Shown here: positions 1 to 11,205 of the stretch, one piece after another
How the letters are laid out: every line of letters starts with the position of its first letter
How positions within the stretch are numbered: the stretch's first letter is position 1
Assembly (NCBI GenBank): GCA_012845835.1
Contig: JABAKD010000023.1
Coordinates: 9,155,840-9,219,839 of the forward strand
Direction: 5' to 3'
DNA length: 64,000 bases
Source of the DNA: Undaria pinnatifida
Taxonomy: Eukaryota > Sar > Phaeophyceae > Laminariales > Alariaceae
The notes under the pieces: model-generated
Database searches by the model: none
What the model was told of the DNA's origin: nothing
What the model saw: the letters and a program-made list of their open reading frames with translations, nothing else
Translations under genes and position numbers: made by a program

Positions 1-700
1 ACAGGCTCCAGTCACTCTCGAGTAGAGGAATACCCCACGAAAGAAAACACTAATAACAAAACCAAAAGTGGTACACGCATTTATCGTAGCTGACGCAACC
101 AATGCCTCCGCCAGAAATTTATAAAAATATAATCGGGAGTCAGCCTACGACGTGCCAGGTTTGTACTACTGGTACATACGTATCGCTACTCGTGCCTGAA
201 AAAGCCCGACTACGCCACTTGCCACCCAGAAAAGACTACCACGTACATATTTTGAAAAATGATATTACACGTGGTACCTATCATCGCGCATACGCACGTC
301 AGACTCAAGTCAATTTGAAAAAAAAGAAAAGAAAAGGAAATATAAGGAACGATAAAAAACGAAAGCGAAACGGGAAAGAAGAAAATGAAATACAAAAGAA
401 AAGAAGAGCAAGCCAGGAAAGGAAAGAAAAGAAAACAAAACACAATACTACCACACCCTAAGAACTGACTAAAAACGGCATTGGGCTCATAGAAGGTATA
501 TATTAATAGTGCATCAATGGTACTGGGGGGAGAAGGCAACAAGGCGAAGAAGTCAGACCGGCGTTACGATACTTGTGACGGCCATTGGAAAGCCCACAAC
601 CTTCGGGACGATGATGGCCAGACCCAGACTTCAGTATCTTGGGCAGGACGCCCCCCCTTCCTCCCCCCCTTCCCTCCCTTCCCCCCCCCCCCCCCCGTTC
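1..700. other. no gene recognised
   Basis: This is A-rich sequence (about 300-450) followed by C-rich homopolymer runs (about 650-700). The short open frames on both strands are low-complexity Lys/Arg or Phe/Leu translations with no recognisable motif, and I see no splice-consistent exon. Confidence 0.5.
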
Positions 701-907
701 CCCCGGGTCGCTTAGAGATGCCGACGGTTGATGTCGCTGCCGCGGCCTCCACGTGTCGCTCTGCAGCTTTGCATCTCTTCGCGTCATGCCACTTCTGCAT
801 GAATTGCTCTGCTTCCTCCTCTACCCGTCGAAACCATCTGCCGGCCTCTTCTGTGCATTATTTCGTCACCCTTCGAACTTTAGTTCCGAATACTGACATA
901 TCCTCCT

Positions 908-1480
908 TCAGATGAGCCATCCAGTCCTTCTCTTGCCCCCCTGCGTAGCCCTTACCCCCAACAGCCCCCGAAACACCACCCTCTGGGGTAGACGCCCCTC
1001 CTCCATGCGTGCTATGAACCCCGCAAACAATATCCTCCTTTTGCGCACTATCGCCCCCATGCTCTCGGAAGCTGTCTTGGCAAGCGCGTCAGCGTACGAT
1101 AGGGTGTGTTCGTCACGCTTCCGTTTCCGCCATCCGAGGCATCGGAGGAGCATGGAGTGGTGAACCCGTCGTAGCCTGTCATAGTCAGGCTTGTTCGGGC
1201 TCCACGTCGTGCAACCGTAGAGTAGAGTCTCGATGACCTCGACTTTCAGCAACCGCACCTTCAACCGTAAGCGCACACTCGGGCAATCATAGATCTCCAT
1301 ATTGCATCGCTGAAAGCACACCCAGGCTCTCAGAAGACGCCGCGTGATCTCGATGCCGAGGTCTCTGTGTGCGCTGATAGCCCCGCCCAAGTACACAAAC
1401 TCGATCGTTTGTTTGCATACCTGGCCGGCTGCATTGATGGCAAACGGCAACTCCCCGCCACCTTTAGTCTGCAGGCACAT
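908..1480 (-). pseudogene. LINE-type non-LTR retrotransposon, C-terminal reverse transcriptase fragment
   Basis: The 190-codon frame reads like the region after the RT catalytic core of LINE ORF2 proteins. It has the block FVYLGG, then TLLYGCTTW, then LRRVHHSMLLRCLGW, then a basic stretch and RRILFAGFIARM. In intact LINEs this region is the thumb/connection that follows the FADD catalytic motif. The catalytic palm is missing: no FADD motif lies upstream (above 1480), where the frame closes. Downstream (below 908) the frame is lost, and a related basic segment appears in another frame at about 720-800, so there is at least one frameshift. It is a truncated, decayed copy, and a host gene is unlikely. 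The clade (RTE-like or L1-like) cannot be fixed by eye. Confidence 0.75.
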
Positions 1481-1689
1481 ACGTACAGATACACATGTCG
1501 ATCTGCAGTAGATAATCTGTTACCTCGTACGAGTACAACAAGATCCGAGGGGAATGCGCCCGCGGATCGAAGCGCCTTGTAGCCATCCTACTTTTGTACC
1601 AGGTATGCACTTGTGTATTTGCGGTTACGAGATGTTGCTCAGGAGGTGCGTCGTTCATATGCCACCCGTTAGGCGGTATGACCTTGAAC

Positions 1690-2285
1690 GCGCTGACACG
1701 TCTGACTCGGACACGGTTCCGGCCGAACAGGCTACCGTTGAGTTCGGTGGAAGCGGCAACTACAACACTGCTGTATGTGCAAATGACGAGCTAGACCCTC
1801 ACTGTATATACCACATTTACCGTGGTGGGATGGCTGTGCAAGACATGCATCATACAGACCCCGCCTCGGGCCCTCACGCCCGACTCGGACTGCTGCCGAG
1901 GGAGAGGCGACAGCTGAGGTTGGTAGTACGGACAGAAAGATCATAGATCACGAGCTAGATATGGTGTAGAATATAGAATATACCTGGTGTTTATTTTGTC
2001 GTTTTGAGGTATTGAGGTGTTGTGCAGGAGCCGTATCATACAGATCTCACCCCGCTGAGGTAGGTGGAAATGGAAATGTCAACTACGAACAGATAGGCCA
2101 TAGATCACGATCCAGACAATCTGTAAAATATATGAACTATGGAGCTGTTATTTTTTGCCGTTTGGGTATGTTGTGGAAGAGCCGCATCATACAGATCACA
2201 CCAGTCTAGCGTTGAGCGCGCCCCCGCCTCGGGCTCGGACACGGTTGCTGCTGAACAGAGGCGGACGCTGAGGTAGGTGAAATCT
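1690..2285. repeat. degenerate ~175-bp tandem repeat, about four units
   Basis: The block GACTCGGACACGGTT...GAACAG...GCTGAG recurs near 1702, 1880, 2050 (truncated) and 2231. Between copies run related stretches: CATCATACAGA near 1849, 2037 and 2188, and CATAGATCACGA near 1942 and 2100. Spacing is about 172-178 bp and the units are well diverged. The last unit ends at CTGAG followed by GTAGGT, which looks like the splice donor of the intron leading into the exon at 2552. Confidence 0.65.
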
Positions 2286-2551
2286 GACACCAACCCCTCC
2301 CCCCCTCCCCCTCCTTCCCGCTCGACCCTAGTCCTCTCCCCTGTACTCCTCTCCTCCCTCCCAACCCCCTGTCCTCTAAGCTCCGTCCCAACCCCGACCC
2401 GCCTCCCTCCCCCCCCCTCTATTTCTCCCGCCCCCCCTTCTCCCTCCCATACCCCTCCCCTCTCGCCGACCCCTTCCCAACCCACGCCTCCCCCCCCTTT
2501 CCACCCCTTCCCCCTCCCATCCCCTCCCGCCCACCCCGCCCCTGCGCGCAG

Positions 2552-4643
2552 CTGCTTCGTGAGAAAGACGCAGAGATAGCGCGCATGCAGTACAGCTTGG
2601 AGCTGCTCAATGCCCAGACCGGTAAACGGGTAGCATCTGCAAACTCGAGCCCTTCCAGACTGAGTCCCACTAGACGGGGAACACCGGTCAAGTCAAGCCC
2701 AGTTAGATCGAGGCCCAACACCCCCCCTCTCCCGAAATCCCCCAGTCTCTCTTCAAAACTGTCCCCTGCCTCCCCCTCGATGGTCGGGGATGCTACTGCG
2801 TTGGTGGAGGTACCGGCTGCTGCGGCAGCAGTGGCGGCGGCGGCGGTGGAGGCGCCGGCGTCGGCTGCGGTGGAGGCGCCGGCGTCGGCTGCGGTGGTGG
2901 TGGTGGCAGCTGTAACTGGCAAAGAGAAGGAAGGAGCCGGTGATATCAACACCAACATCGACCCCAACAACGCCAATGCCGAGGCGAAGGAGGTTGGGGT
3001 GGGGAAGGGTGAGGGAGTTGGGGAGGGGGTTGCGGTGGGGGGGGGGGAGGAGGCGGTGGAGGTGGATGGGGGGGAGGAGGGGGCAGCAGTCATGGAGGCC
3101 GCGGACTATCTCGCGGAAATCGAGGCGAAGGACAATGAGATTGCCCACTTGCGGTCGAGTTTGTTCCTGCTTTCGAGGGTGAACGACAAGAAAAAGAAGG
3201 ACGCTAAACAGCAGCAGACGGAGGGCGGGGAATGCTACAGTGGTTGTGGTGATGGTGTTGGTGTTGGAGTTGGCAGCAGCAGCACCAGCAGCCCTACAAG
3301 CAGCAGCAGCAACAACCACACCAGCAGCAGAAACAGCGGCAACATAAACAGTAGAGGCGTCGGCAGCGGGAACCTCAGCGACAGCAGCAACAAGAGCAAC
3401 GGAAGTGGAGGGCGAGGGGGGCAGGGCATCGCGATTTCTGACATCCCCGGTTGGAAAATGCCGTCGTCGTCTGTTCCCGCCTCCTCTTCTTCCTCCTCTT
3501 CGACGGTAACGTCGGCGAGAGATGACGACCGTGCCCATCGCGGGTGCCTGGTGGTCACGCGTGGGGGCGGGGGCAGCCGCGGAGGTGGCGACAGCCGTGA
3601 CAGCAACAGCAACAACAGGGCTAAAACCGCCAGAGAAGAGGAATCCCGTCAGCAACGTCTGTCTTCGACCGACATCAGAGCTACTGCGCTCTTGGCGGAA
3701 TCCCAAGGGCTGACCATGGACCCTATCCCTGCCATCAGTGGTGGTGGTGATGGGAAGGGTAGTGTTGGGCCGGGCGGAGGTGGCGCTGGTGTGAGTGGGA
3801 ATGGCGAGGGTGGGGGTGGAGGGAGAGGGCTAAAGGGGGCTCCACGCGTGCAGCAGACACCGGCTTTCTGGGATGTGTTGTCACGTACCCTTGCCTCTGA
3901 AGAGGAAGCTGACGCTAGAGATAAAGCTGTGTATACCGGTGGTGGCGCTAGCGACGGATTCAGCGAAACCGGCAACGTTTCCGCCTCATCTGGATCAGGT
4001 GATGGCTACACCGGAGTCGGTAACGGCAAGGGTTGCGCCGCTTCTGGCTGTTATGACAGTTACATGCGCGACGGCGATGACGATGCCGGTTTCGGTTTCA
4101 GCGGGGATGGCGGAGACCGTCCCAGGAACGGCCTACACCTCGGGAGCGAAAATCTGCACAACAGCGGCACCAGCAACACCACGCTTAAGGAACGGCCTCG
4201 CTCAGCGCCCGCGGCGATAGTGGTACCGGTTCGGGAGAAATCAGCGATGGAACTTCTGTCGGAAGCGTTGGCGCGAGAGACCGACCGGAAATCCGGGCCG
4301 GTTGAGCTAGCGGCAGTAGAGGCTGCCGTAGCGGCGGTAGCGGCAGCATGTGTGGTGGGGAGGGTGAATGGAAGGGGTAGTGGTGGTGTCGGTCGTGATG
4401 GTGGTGGTGTCGGCGGTATGGACGAGGAAGTAGGGGCAATCGAGCAAGAGCGATTGCGCGAACGCGCACGTGAAGTCTGTGTCCGAGAGGGCATGGCCAG
4501 CCGCGCCGTGGAGGCTGCCGTCAGGGCCGAGGAGGAGGCTCACTCGATCAGCGCCGAGGCCCTGGAAGAGCTCGAGTCCTCGCAGGATAGGGTCGCTGAC
4601 CGGGAGGAGCGGACGGCGAGGTTACTACAGCAGGCCATGGATG
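2552..4643 (+). CDS. coiled-coil / low-complexity protein, large exon (exon A of a three-exon model)
   Basis: I do not recognise the family. The exon opens after a C-rich polypyrimidine tract and an AG at 2550-2551. Its frame runs through LLREKDAEIAR before the first ATG at 2585, so that ATG may not be the true start. Content in order: a helical segment, a stretch rich in SP and TP dipeptides (possible proline-directed kinase sites), Ala/Val and Gly/Glu-rich low complexity, a second helical segment around EIEAKDNEIAHLRSSL, long Ser/Gly/Asn-rich linkers, and a charged helix from about residue 610 on. The exon ends at ATG|GTGAGT, leaving one codon base. That joins in frame to the exon at 5728, giving the codon GAG. 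Reading past the donor gives only about 30 unrelated codons. A scaffold or cytoskeletal role is possible but only inferred. Confidence 0.7.
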
Positions 4644-4898
4644 GTGAGTGGACCGGTCGGAGAGGGCAACGGCGTTTGATTAAGGGGCTTCGATGTACAT
4701 TTATTTTTGAAGATGGTCGGTTGACGGTCTAGTGTTGACCCGTCAACGCGTTTTTGGACTTATCATGCTATTCTTGAGTTGTGGAGGTGCTTGCTTGAGG
4801 GCTTATCAGCCAAGGGGCAAGAGCTCCGTTAACCCCGACTTGTTTGTATGTATGTCGTTGATGGGTGATCGCCTACCCGTAGCTGTGTGCTTGATTGT

Positions 4899-5168
4899 GA
4901 CGCGTGCTACGATAAAGGTGCACCCCATTTTCCTGAGGTTCTTTTTTTTCAAGAGCTTAAGACATGTCCTTCTTAACCGAAAAAATGATTTGCAGAAAAG
5001 CACAACTGATACCGGTCGGAGGAAAAATCCCATGGCCTAGGTACACGACGAGAATCATGAGCAAAAAAAAAAATAACGAATTTCCGACGATTTTGGGTCA
5101 AGGAGCCCCGTCACTCAGAAAACATTTCAGACCAGAAGCGGCGTGCTACCTCTATCGTAGCACGCGTC
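4899..5168 (+). mobile_element. MITE copy 1 (TIR GACGCGTGCTACGATAGAGG family), forward
   Basis: A 270-bp element bounded by near-perfect terminal inverted repeats (GACGCGTGCTACGATA at the left, TATCGTAGCACGCGTC at the right). It has no coding capacity. Flanking bases TTGT and GTGT match at three of four positions, compatible with a 4-bp target duplication. It lies inside the intron between 4643 and 5728. Internal landmarks shared with other copies are CATGGCCTAGGTACACGACG and CCGACGATTTTGGGTCAAGG. Confidence 0.85.
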
Positions 5169-5727
5169 GTGTCTTATCTTTGGATAGTTGATAACTGCAG
5201 CGTGCGGCGAGATTACGAGTTTGTTGTTGTTCGATAGAGTCGCGACCAGCGAACGGTTAGAGTGGTGATGCAGGTCGTGGATGGCGAGGGTGTCGGAGAC
5301 TGGGCTGGCGCCGGCTTTGCCACAGCATCACCGTTTTTTTTTTTCTTTACAAACCTATGTGCACTTGAGACGCGACACTTACGTGGGAGCGTAGTGAATT
5401 TACTCTTCTTTGTTCCCTTACAGTACCTTGCAGTTCGTATCCTAAAATTACCTTTCGCCCCCTCCCCTCCCCTCCCCTCCCCTCCCTTCCCCCCCCTCCA
5501 CCCCCCTCCCCCCACTATCCTACCCCACCCCACCATTACCGTACCTTTAAGTTAACTAAATTGACCTCAACTCTCTCCCTTGCTTGCTTTGTTCGTTTCG
5601 GAGTGTGCGCTTTATTGTGAAGGAGCGGAAACCCGACCTTACCCAGCCATACCCTACCCTACCCTACCCTTAACTTGATATTTCCCCTAACTTTGACCGT
5701 TACCTACCATTGCTATTTTCGTTTCAG

Positions 5728-5861
5728 AGTACGCCAAAGCCCAGTTGAGAGCGAACAAGCGAGAGGCGGCTGCCAAGTCGGCCGAGAGGGCTGCCCGCGC
5801 TATGGAGGCTAAGGCGCGCGATCAGAGGGACCTTTGTCTCGAGGTTCTGCAGTCTGTGCAG
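5728..5861 (+). CDS. coiled-coil protein, internal exon (exon B)
   Basis: The exon follows a pyrimidine-rich acceptor (TTTTCGTTTCAG at 5716-5727) and ends at CAG|GTGCATG. Its 134 nt plus the one base carried over from 4643 make 45 codons. They translate to an uninterrupted amphipathic, Ala/Arg/Lys/Glu-rich helix (EYAKAQLRANKREAAAKSAE and onward) that continues the charged helix at the end of the previous exon. The exon ends in phase 0, matching the phase-0 acceptor at 8392. I found it from splice phase and composition, since it has no ATG start of its own. Confidence 0.65.
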
Positions 5862-6244
5862 GTGCATGTTGTATTGTATATTGTGTAGATCTTTGGCTAA
5901 CCATACGGCACGAAAGGTCTGGCCCACAAACTGTTGGCCAGCTACTATTGCAGCAGCGGCAATGCTGTGCTGTCTGTTGGCACGTTCTGATGCAAGCTAT
6001 GACGTTTTTTTTTCTTCTTTTTTCAGGAATTTTGCTCGCTGCCTGCTCCAGCAACTACTGGACGGTTCTGACGCATGCTATCATATGACGACTTCTATTT
6101 TAGTCTTTTAAGGATTCTCGAGCTGCCTCTCCCAGCAACTACTAGACGGCTACTGCCGTAGCAGCGCCACTGATATCCGCTCACTCCCGACGTGTGACCA
6201 GTAACACTTGGAGTTAGACTAGAATACTTTTAGGAGTTGGAAAT

Positions 6245-6315
6245 GGGTTGAGGAGATCCCGTCTTTCGAGAAAGATTTTTGCGAAAAATGTGTTACTCTT
6301 GTCGTAGCGCGCGTC
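6245..6315 (+). mobile_element. MITE fragment (right end only)
   Basis: GAGGAGATCCCGTC to CGTAGCGCGCGTC matches the last ~70 bp of the MITE family (compare 5099-5168), ending in the terminal inverted repeat. The left end is absent. It lies in the second intron of the coiled-coil gene. Confidence 0.6.
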
Positions 6316-6734
6316 AGTAGACCTCAGTTAGAATACCTATAGTCGGCGACTAATGTGCTTGTTTGCTTGCTTGTTTGTTTGTTATTTCTTTATTTGTTCA
6401 TTTGTTTATTTGTTTTTTTTTTCTTCTCTTTATCCCCTTTATTATCCTCGCACTGCTCTCGCCCTCCCTCCCAGTAGTAACTCAGAACCTGAGTCTCATA
6501 GCGGTAGGGCCCTCGTTCCCCCCTCCCCACTACGGTACGTGCCTTCATTTTGATCGCGAGAACACTTGAGCATTTTCTTGCCTCGTGGACTCTCGCCGAA
6601 TTGCTCTGGTCGGCCAACTCACGGCCTTGTAAGTGCGTGTCCCAGGCACTTCCTCGTCTGGCCGAAGAATCGGGCTCTATCGGCTCACGGTTGCCCCTTT
6701 CATTAGTACCAGGGTTTTTCACGGGTCAACATCC

Positions 6735-6897
6735 GCCCCGCGGATCGAGTCAGGAGCTTTTCGAAAACTCGCGGACCTAGTCGGGTTGGGTCAGGAGGTG
6801 TTCGAAATCCCACGGATAGGGTCGGGCTGGGTCGAATCAGGGGCGTTTCAAAATATGACGGGTCGGGTCGGGTGTTCCGTGACCCGACCCGACCCGA
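6735..6897. repeat. ~45-53-bp degenerate repeat ending in a 15-bp-stem hairpin
   Basis: Three diverged units share the pattern GCGGAT-x-GAGTCAGGAG-x-TTTCGAAA. They end in CGGGTCGGGTCGGGT (6859-6873), an 8-base loop, and its exact complement (6882-6896). It is intronic. The perfect stem is notable because the surrounding units are diverged. Confidence 0.6.
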
Positions 6898-7625
6898 TCC
6901 ATGAGAAGCTCTGGTTATCACGAGTTCATGCTACTGTAGAGAATTGTGGGACTGGAACTTTTTTTCCTTCACATTTGAACGAATTAAAGGCTCTCAGAGT
7001 TATAGGCGGCATTTCTAGTTTACAGCCCAGTCCTGCACCTGTTTCGTTTTTCGGCGGGGGGGGAGATTATTGATGACGTTTTGTTGTTGCAGTGATACTC
7101 TCGGAGAACAACCCGGGGAAAGAAGAAGGCCGTGCCCGGGGTGGGAGAAAGCCTCCCAACGGTGCAGAAAAAGCAAGATGATCTCACTTACATCGTCGGC
7201 TCCCGTACAGCAGGTCGAGAGAGTAGGGAGCGGTTAGGGAAAACAGAGCCTATTTATCGACCACGCCCGCAGTAAATGGGAGACTGCTCTTCGCTCCACC
7301 CGCAGCGCTGGGAATGAGAAACGCCAATACACTTTGAAAGCCTCAATTTCAAAATCTGAAAAAAAAAAGCGCCAGTATCAAACTCGCTATTAAGGCCGAT
7401 TATTATATAGTCGGATCGGTGAGTCGAAACCTTCTTGCTTTTTCCGACTGGCCTTTTTTCTGAGGCTTTTTTCCTTATGGGTTATTCTGGGCCTCCTTGT
7501 CGTCAGTCGAGCCGATTTTATAGTGTTTGTGCTCTTTCTGGAGGTGGTTTGGCGTGAGGGAGTACTGCTGTATGGCAGTCGACAGTCGGCTGTAACCTGT
7601 GTGCCTCGTTAGTTCTTTGCCAGCA

Positions 7626-7645
7626 GCGCGCGCTTCGCGCGCGAT
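7626..7645. repeat. short GC-only inverted repeat
   Basis: Alternating GCGCGCG runs flank CTTC and can pair as a stem of six to seven base pairs. It lies in the second intron of the coiled-coil gene. No function is assigned. Confidence 0.5.
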
Positions 7646-7817
7646 GGGCCCTCGTCCAAGCGGAGTGGTGGCGTTGGAAACCGAAAGCCATTGTTATTTT
7701 TCGCGCATGTTATTATTTGCATACTTGAGGTCATGGGATTGATTGTTCGTTGGGTTGCATTTTCGGTTTACTCGGCATTAGCTTTTGGGTGAGATAAGAG
7801 AGTTCCCTCACGCGTTG

Positions 7818-7861
7818 AGCCTCAGAAAAGAAAAATGTTGCTCCTCTTCCGTAGCATGTTT
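7818..7861 (-). mobile_element. MITE fragment (one end, reverse orientation)
   Basis: GAGCCTCAGAAAAGAAAAAT followed by GTTGCTCCTCTTCCGTAGCA resembles the terminal 45 bp of the MITE family in reverse orientation (compare 15160-15200). It is diverged and lacks the other end. Confidence 0.4.
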
Positions 7862-7946
7862 ATTTCTTTTTTGTCACTGACGAATCCGACCGTGTAAGAA
7901 TTAGTCCTGTAAACAAAAAAAAAAATGTCGATGCTGGTATCTGAAC

Positions 7947-8199
7947 GGCGCGTGCTACGATAGAGGTACACCAGTTTTTTTCGGATGAGGTTTCGTCAAT
8001 TTGGGAGCTCAAGACCTCTCCCAATAAAAACAGAGTTGGAGAAAAATAAAGCGGCTACCGGATGAAGAATCCCATGGCTTAGGTACACGACGAAAATCAT
8101 GCGAAAAAATTACCCATTTCCGACGATTTTGGCTTAAGAAGCCCCATCATTCAGAGACCAATTTAGGCGAAACGTGCTACCTCCATCGTAGCTACAACC
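7947..8199 (+). mobile_element. MITE copy 2, forward
   Basis: The left terminal repeat GCGCGTGCTACGATAGAGGT is intact. The right end (GTGCTACCTCCATCGTAGCT) is eroded in the last bases. The interior shares CCATGGCTTAGGTACACGAC and CCGACGATTTTGG with copy 1. It lies in the intron just upstream of the last coding exon (8393). No target duplication survives. Confidence 0.8.
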
Positions 8200-8392
8200 C
8201 CTAGTCAAACTTGAGCCTGCGGCACTTTTAGTGCCGGCCGACTCGAAGCGCTGTAGAATTGCAATTCCTATCTTAGCGGAAGAGCCGAAGTCGACGGACT
8301 CAGTGTTCCATCCCCCCGCCCCCTTTTCCCTGCGCACGTCGTTGGAATTTCTTGTTCTTGGTGCCTTGATTATTGTTTTTTTTTTTTCGCAG

Positions 8393-8701
8393 AAGGATCG
8401 CCGTGGGCTTACTGGAGAGCAGCGGTCCGGGTTACGTATAGCGGCGGCCAGCGTGGACGAACACATCTGCAGTACTTCCACCATGGCGATGGCGACCATC
8501 ACTACTACTGCTGCCATGTCCGCGGCTTCGATTGCTCCGGTGGTGGCCCCGGGTGCTGTTGGTGGCGGTGGTGGCGGTGGTGGCGGGGGTGGTAGGGGTG
8601 GTGGGGGTGGGGGTAAAGGCGGTGACGGGTATATGGCTTTCGCGGTTACCTCTCCGCCTTCACCCGCTACGACTATGACCACGGTCGCCGCGGCTAACTG
8701 A
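8393..8701 (+). CDS. coiled-coil protein, terminal exon (exon C)
   Basis: The exon follows a T-rich acceptor (TTTTTTTTTTTCGCAG, ending 8392). In phase 0 it reads 102 codons to TGA at 8699-8701, joining directly to the phase-0 end of the exon at 5861. It begins KDRRGLTGEQRSG, continues with an Ala/Thr/Met-rich segment, then a Gly tract of about 23 residues broken by Arg and Lys, then a Ser/Pro/Thr tail. The Gly-rich tail matches the low complexity of the first large exon. A further exon hidden between 5862 and 8392 cannot be excluded. The family is not recognised. Confidence 0.6.
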   Translation, partial: KDRRGLTGEQRSGLRIAAASVDEHICSTSTMAMATITTTAAMSAASIAPVVAPGAVGGGGGGGGGGGRGGGGGGKGGDGYMAFAVTSPPSPATTMTTVAAAN

Positions 8702-10429
8702 CGGGTTTTAGACCTGTTTAGCCGCTTTGGGACTTGAGAGGACAAAAAAAATGTGGTCGCACGAAAATTACTTTTTTTTTTTGTGAAACTTGGGAGGAGA
8801 AACATGTTGAAGACAACAAGTGACGGTTACAACGTTGGCTACACAACCGAGCAGCCCGGGCCGCTGCTGGGGTAAGGGGGCGTGTTCGCACAGAAAATCG
8901 CAATGTAAGGATTTGTGTGACCCGCATGGCGTGCACAGCAGCGTGGTGGTACTGATTTGATGGTGCTGCACGCCCTTCGTAGACGTTTGGTAAGGTCGCA
9001 ATCGTTGTTTTTGTTTGGTTGCTATACGTGCGCCACACAAGGGTTAATGCCCGGCGCGTGACCAATAAATTTTTTTTTCTTGTTTGGAGGGAAGGGGAGG
9101 GGAGGGGAGGCAGAGGGGGGGGCAGGAGGGGGGGTGATGGGGAGGAGGTGGAGGACGAGCAACAGGATGCGAGGAATTGCCGCAGGAGCAGCAGTGAGAG
9201 CACAATCTGGAGGAGGAGGAGGAGGAGGAGGAGGAAGAGGAGGAAGAGGCCGAGTGCTCGAAGGAAGACGAGGGGGGAGAAGGCAAGAGGAGAAGAGTAC
9301 TGAGGAGGAAAGGGGGGACGATCGTGATATTATGTTTGGCAGGGGAGCATAAGGGAGTCCGGCTTGGGGGGGGAGAGAGTTCGTCCACGCGTTGGTAGGT
9401 TTATACTGGAGTCGTCCGCGAGCGGTGTTGTCGAGGGTTGGGGGACGGGCCGGGTAATCAGAACACGCGACGCCGCTTCTTGTTGTGGTCACTATGTGAC
9501 ATACGTTTTAGATCGGTTATGGCAACATGGTATGCCTCGTATTTTTTCTTTTTTTTCTTTTTCTTATTTTTGCGCGCCGCTTGCTTCTTTGGCAGTTCTG
9601 TACCGCCTTTTTTTCGTAGCTCGGATATGGCGGAGGTAGATGCCAGGTATGTGTTTTGCTTGGTGTTTTTGTTCACTTTTTGTTTCGTTTGCTTGAGGTC
9701 ATTCCGGCAGGCTGGCCTGCTGAATTGCTGGCTTGCTGACTTGATTGCCTGCCTGCGCGGGCATGGTAGTCCGTGGTCTTAAGAGTCATTCGAAATTACG
9801 CATGTACGTGCGTACGTTATGTGATCGCGATCATTTTGGTTTGTGTTTATGTGCGGTTTTGTGTCTTGTTCGTGTTCGATGTTTTTGTTGTTGTGCTTAT
9901 CAAGTTTCGTGTTTGAAGTTTCATGGTTGGTCTACGGTCAGGCAGTGGTAACATTCGTATTCTGCATAACAGGAGCAGTCTTGCCCAGTATACACGTACT
10001 GTACCGACACCTTTTCTGATCACGAGCGAGTTTTATTTTTCGTGTGGGTATTGTGTGTTTGCGTCTTGAGGAGTCAAGAATGTCTGTTTCCTGTTTATTT
10101 AGGTCCTTCAACTCGAGTTTTTTTTTACTCCGATTTTCAACCGACCCATCTCGACCCCCCCGCCTTCCTCCTCTACGTCCCCCACTCACAACCATCACAA
10201 GACAATTTTTTCGGTTGGCGGCACGTTTGTTGTGTTTTTTTTTGTTGGAGTCTCGTTTTCCTAGGAGATCCGTCGTTCATGATTTTTTTTTTCAAATTTC
10301 GGATGTGGGAGGCATGGGACGTGTGTGTACGTGCTACTCACTACTTGGAGGACATCATTTTCGACGCCTGTCGGTTTGCCAAAATCCTGCGTGTCAAGAG
10401 CAGGAGCGACGCGCGTGTCCGATATATAT
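8702..10429. other. no gene recognised; purine-rich low complexity
   Basis: Downstream of the stop at 8701 lies T-rich sequence, then a GGAGG-rich purine block (about 9085-9310) that keeps several frames open, then more T-rich sequence. No motif or splice-consistent exon was found. Confidence 0.5.
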
Positions 10430-11080
10430 CGGAGGGGTCTCAACATTGGGATCTCGATCTTGGGATCTCAAGCGTCGGGTCTCGATCTTGGGATCTCAAG
10501 TTTGAGATCTCGATCGTGGGATCTCAATGTTGGGATCCCGATCTTGGGATCTTGATCTTGGGCTGTGTTGGGTCTTTCGTATGTGACGGATGTAGTATTT
10601 TTAGGTATGCGGCGGAGCTCTAGTCTGTGCCAGACTTTTTTTTGTGTCGGATCTTTGGTCCTGGTTGAGTTTTTGGTTCATGAAGATCTTGATATGTTGA
10701 TCATGATGTTGGTATGTGTTGAATTTTAGGTCTGGCCGGATCGTTGGTCCGTGCTGGATCTTTTTTTTTTTTTAGCTTGTATGTTCTTTGGGATCTTGAT
10801 CCCCGTTGGCTTCTGGCCTTTTTAGATCGTAACAGGTGCTGGTGGTCGAGCCTTCTTGCTGGGTATTTAAACTTGTTGGACCTTGAGCATCGTTGGATCT
10901 TGAGTATTGTCGGATGTTGACGCTCGGATCTTGATCCTCGTCGGATCTCGAGCATCTTTGGATCTTGACTCTTGACAGACCTGTTCGATCATCAGCATCT
11001 TTGGGTCATGTATGTGTCGTTGGATCTTGAACCATGCCGTATCTTGAGCCTCCTGAGTTGTTGCAACTCGTCGGATATAC
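10430..11080. repeat. GGATCTTGA minisatellite
   Basis: Between 10437 and 10565 the motif GGGATCTCGATCTT repeats nearly head to tail with a 14-bp rhythm. Up to about 11080 the core GGATCTTGA recurs at wider, irregular spacing. This is an old tandem array, tightest at its left end. Confidence 0.8.
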
Positions 11081-11205
11081 AGGCATGTGGCTGGTTCAGG
11101 TTTGCTCGATATTGATTCTGGTTGTATCTCAAGACCCTTTTTTTCGGGAGTCGCGTTTATTTGGGCTCTGGGAGAGGGGCCCTTCCTTCTGTCGTACGTG
11201 AGGAA

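Noticed and set aside
2753-3706. A 317-codon minus-strand protein
   Set aside because: It is antisense to the coiled-coil exon and rich in Arg/His/Ala from reading GC-rich codons backwards. The plus strand has splice-consistent ends.
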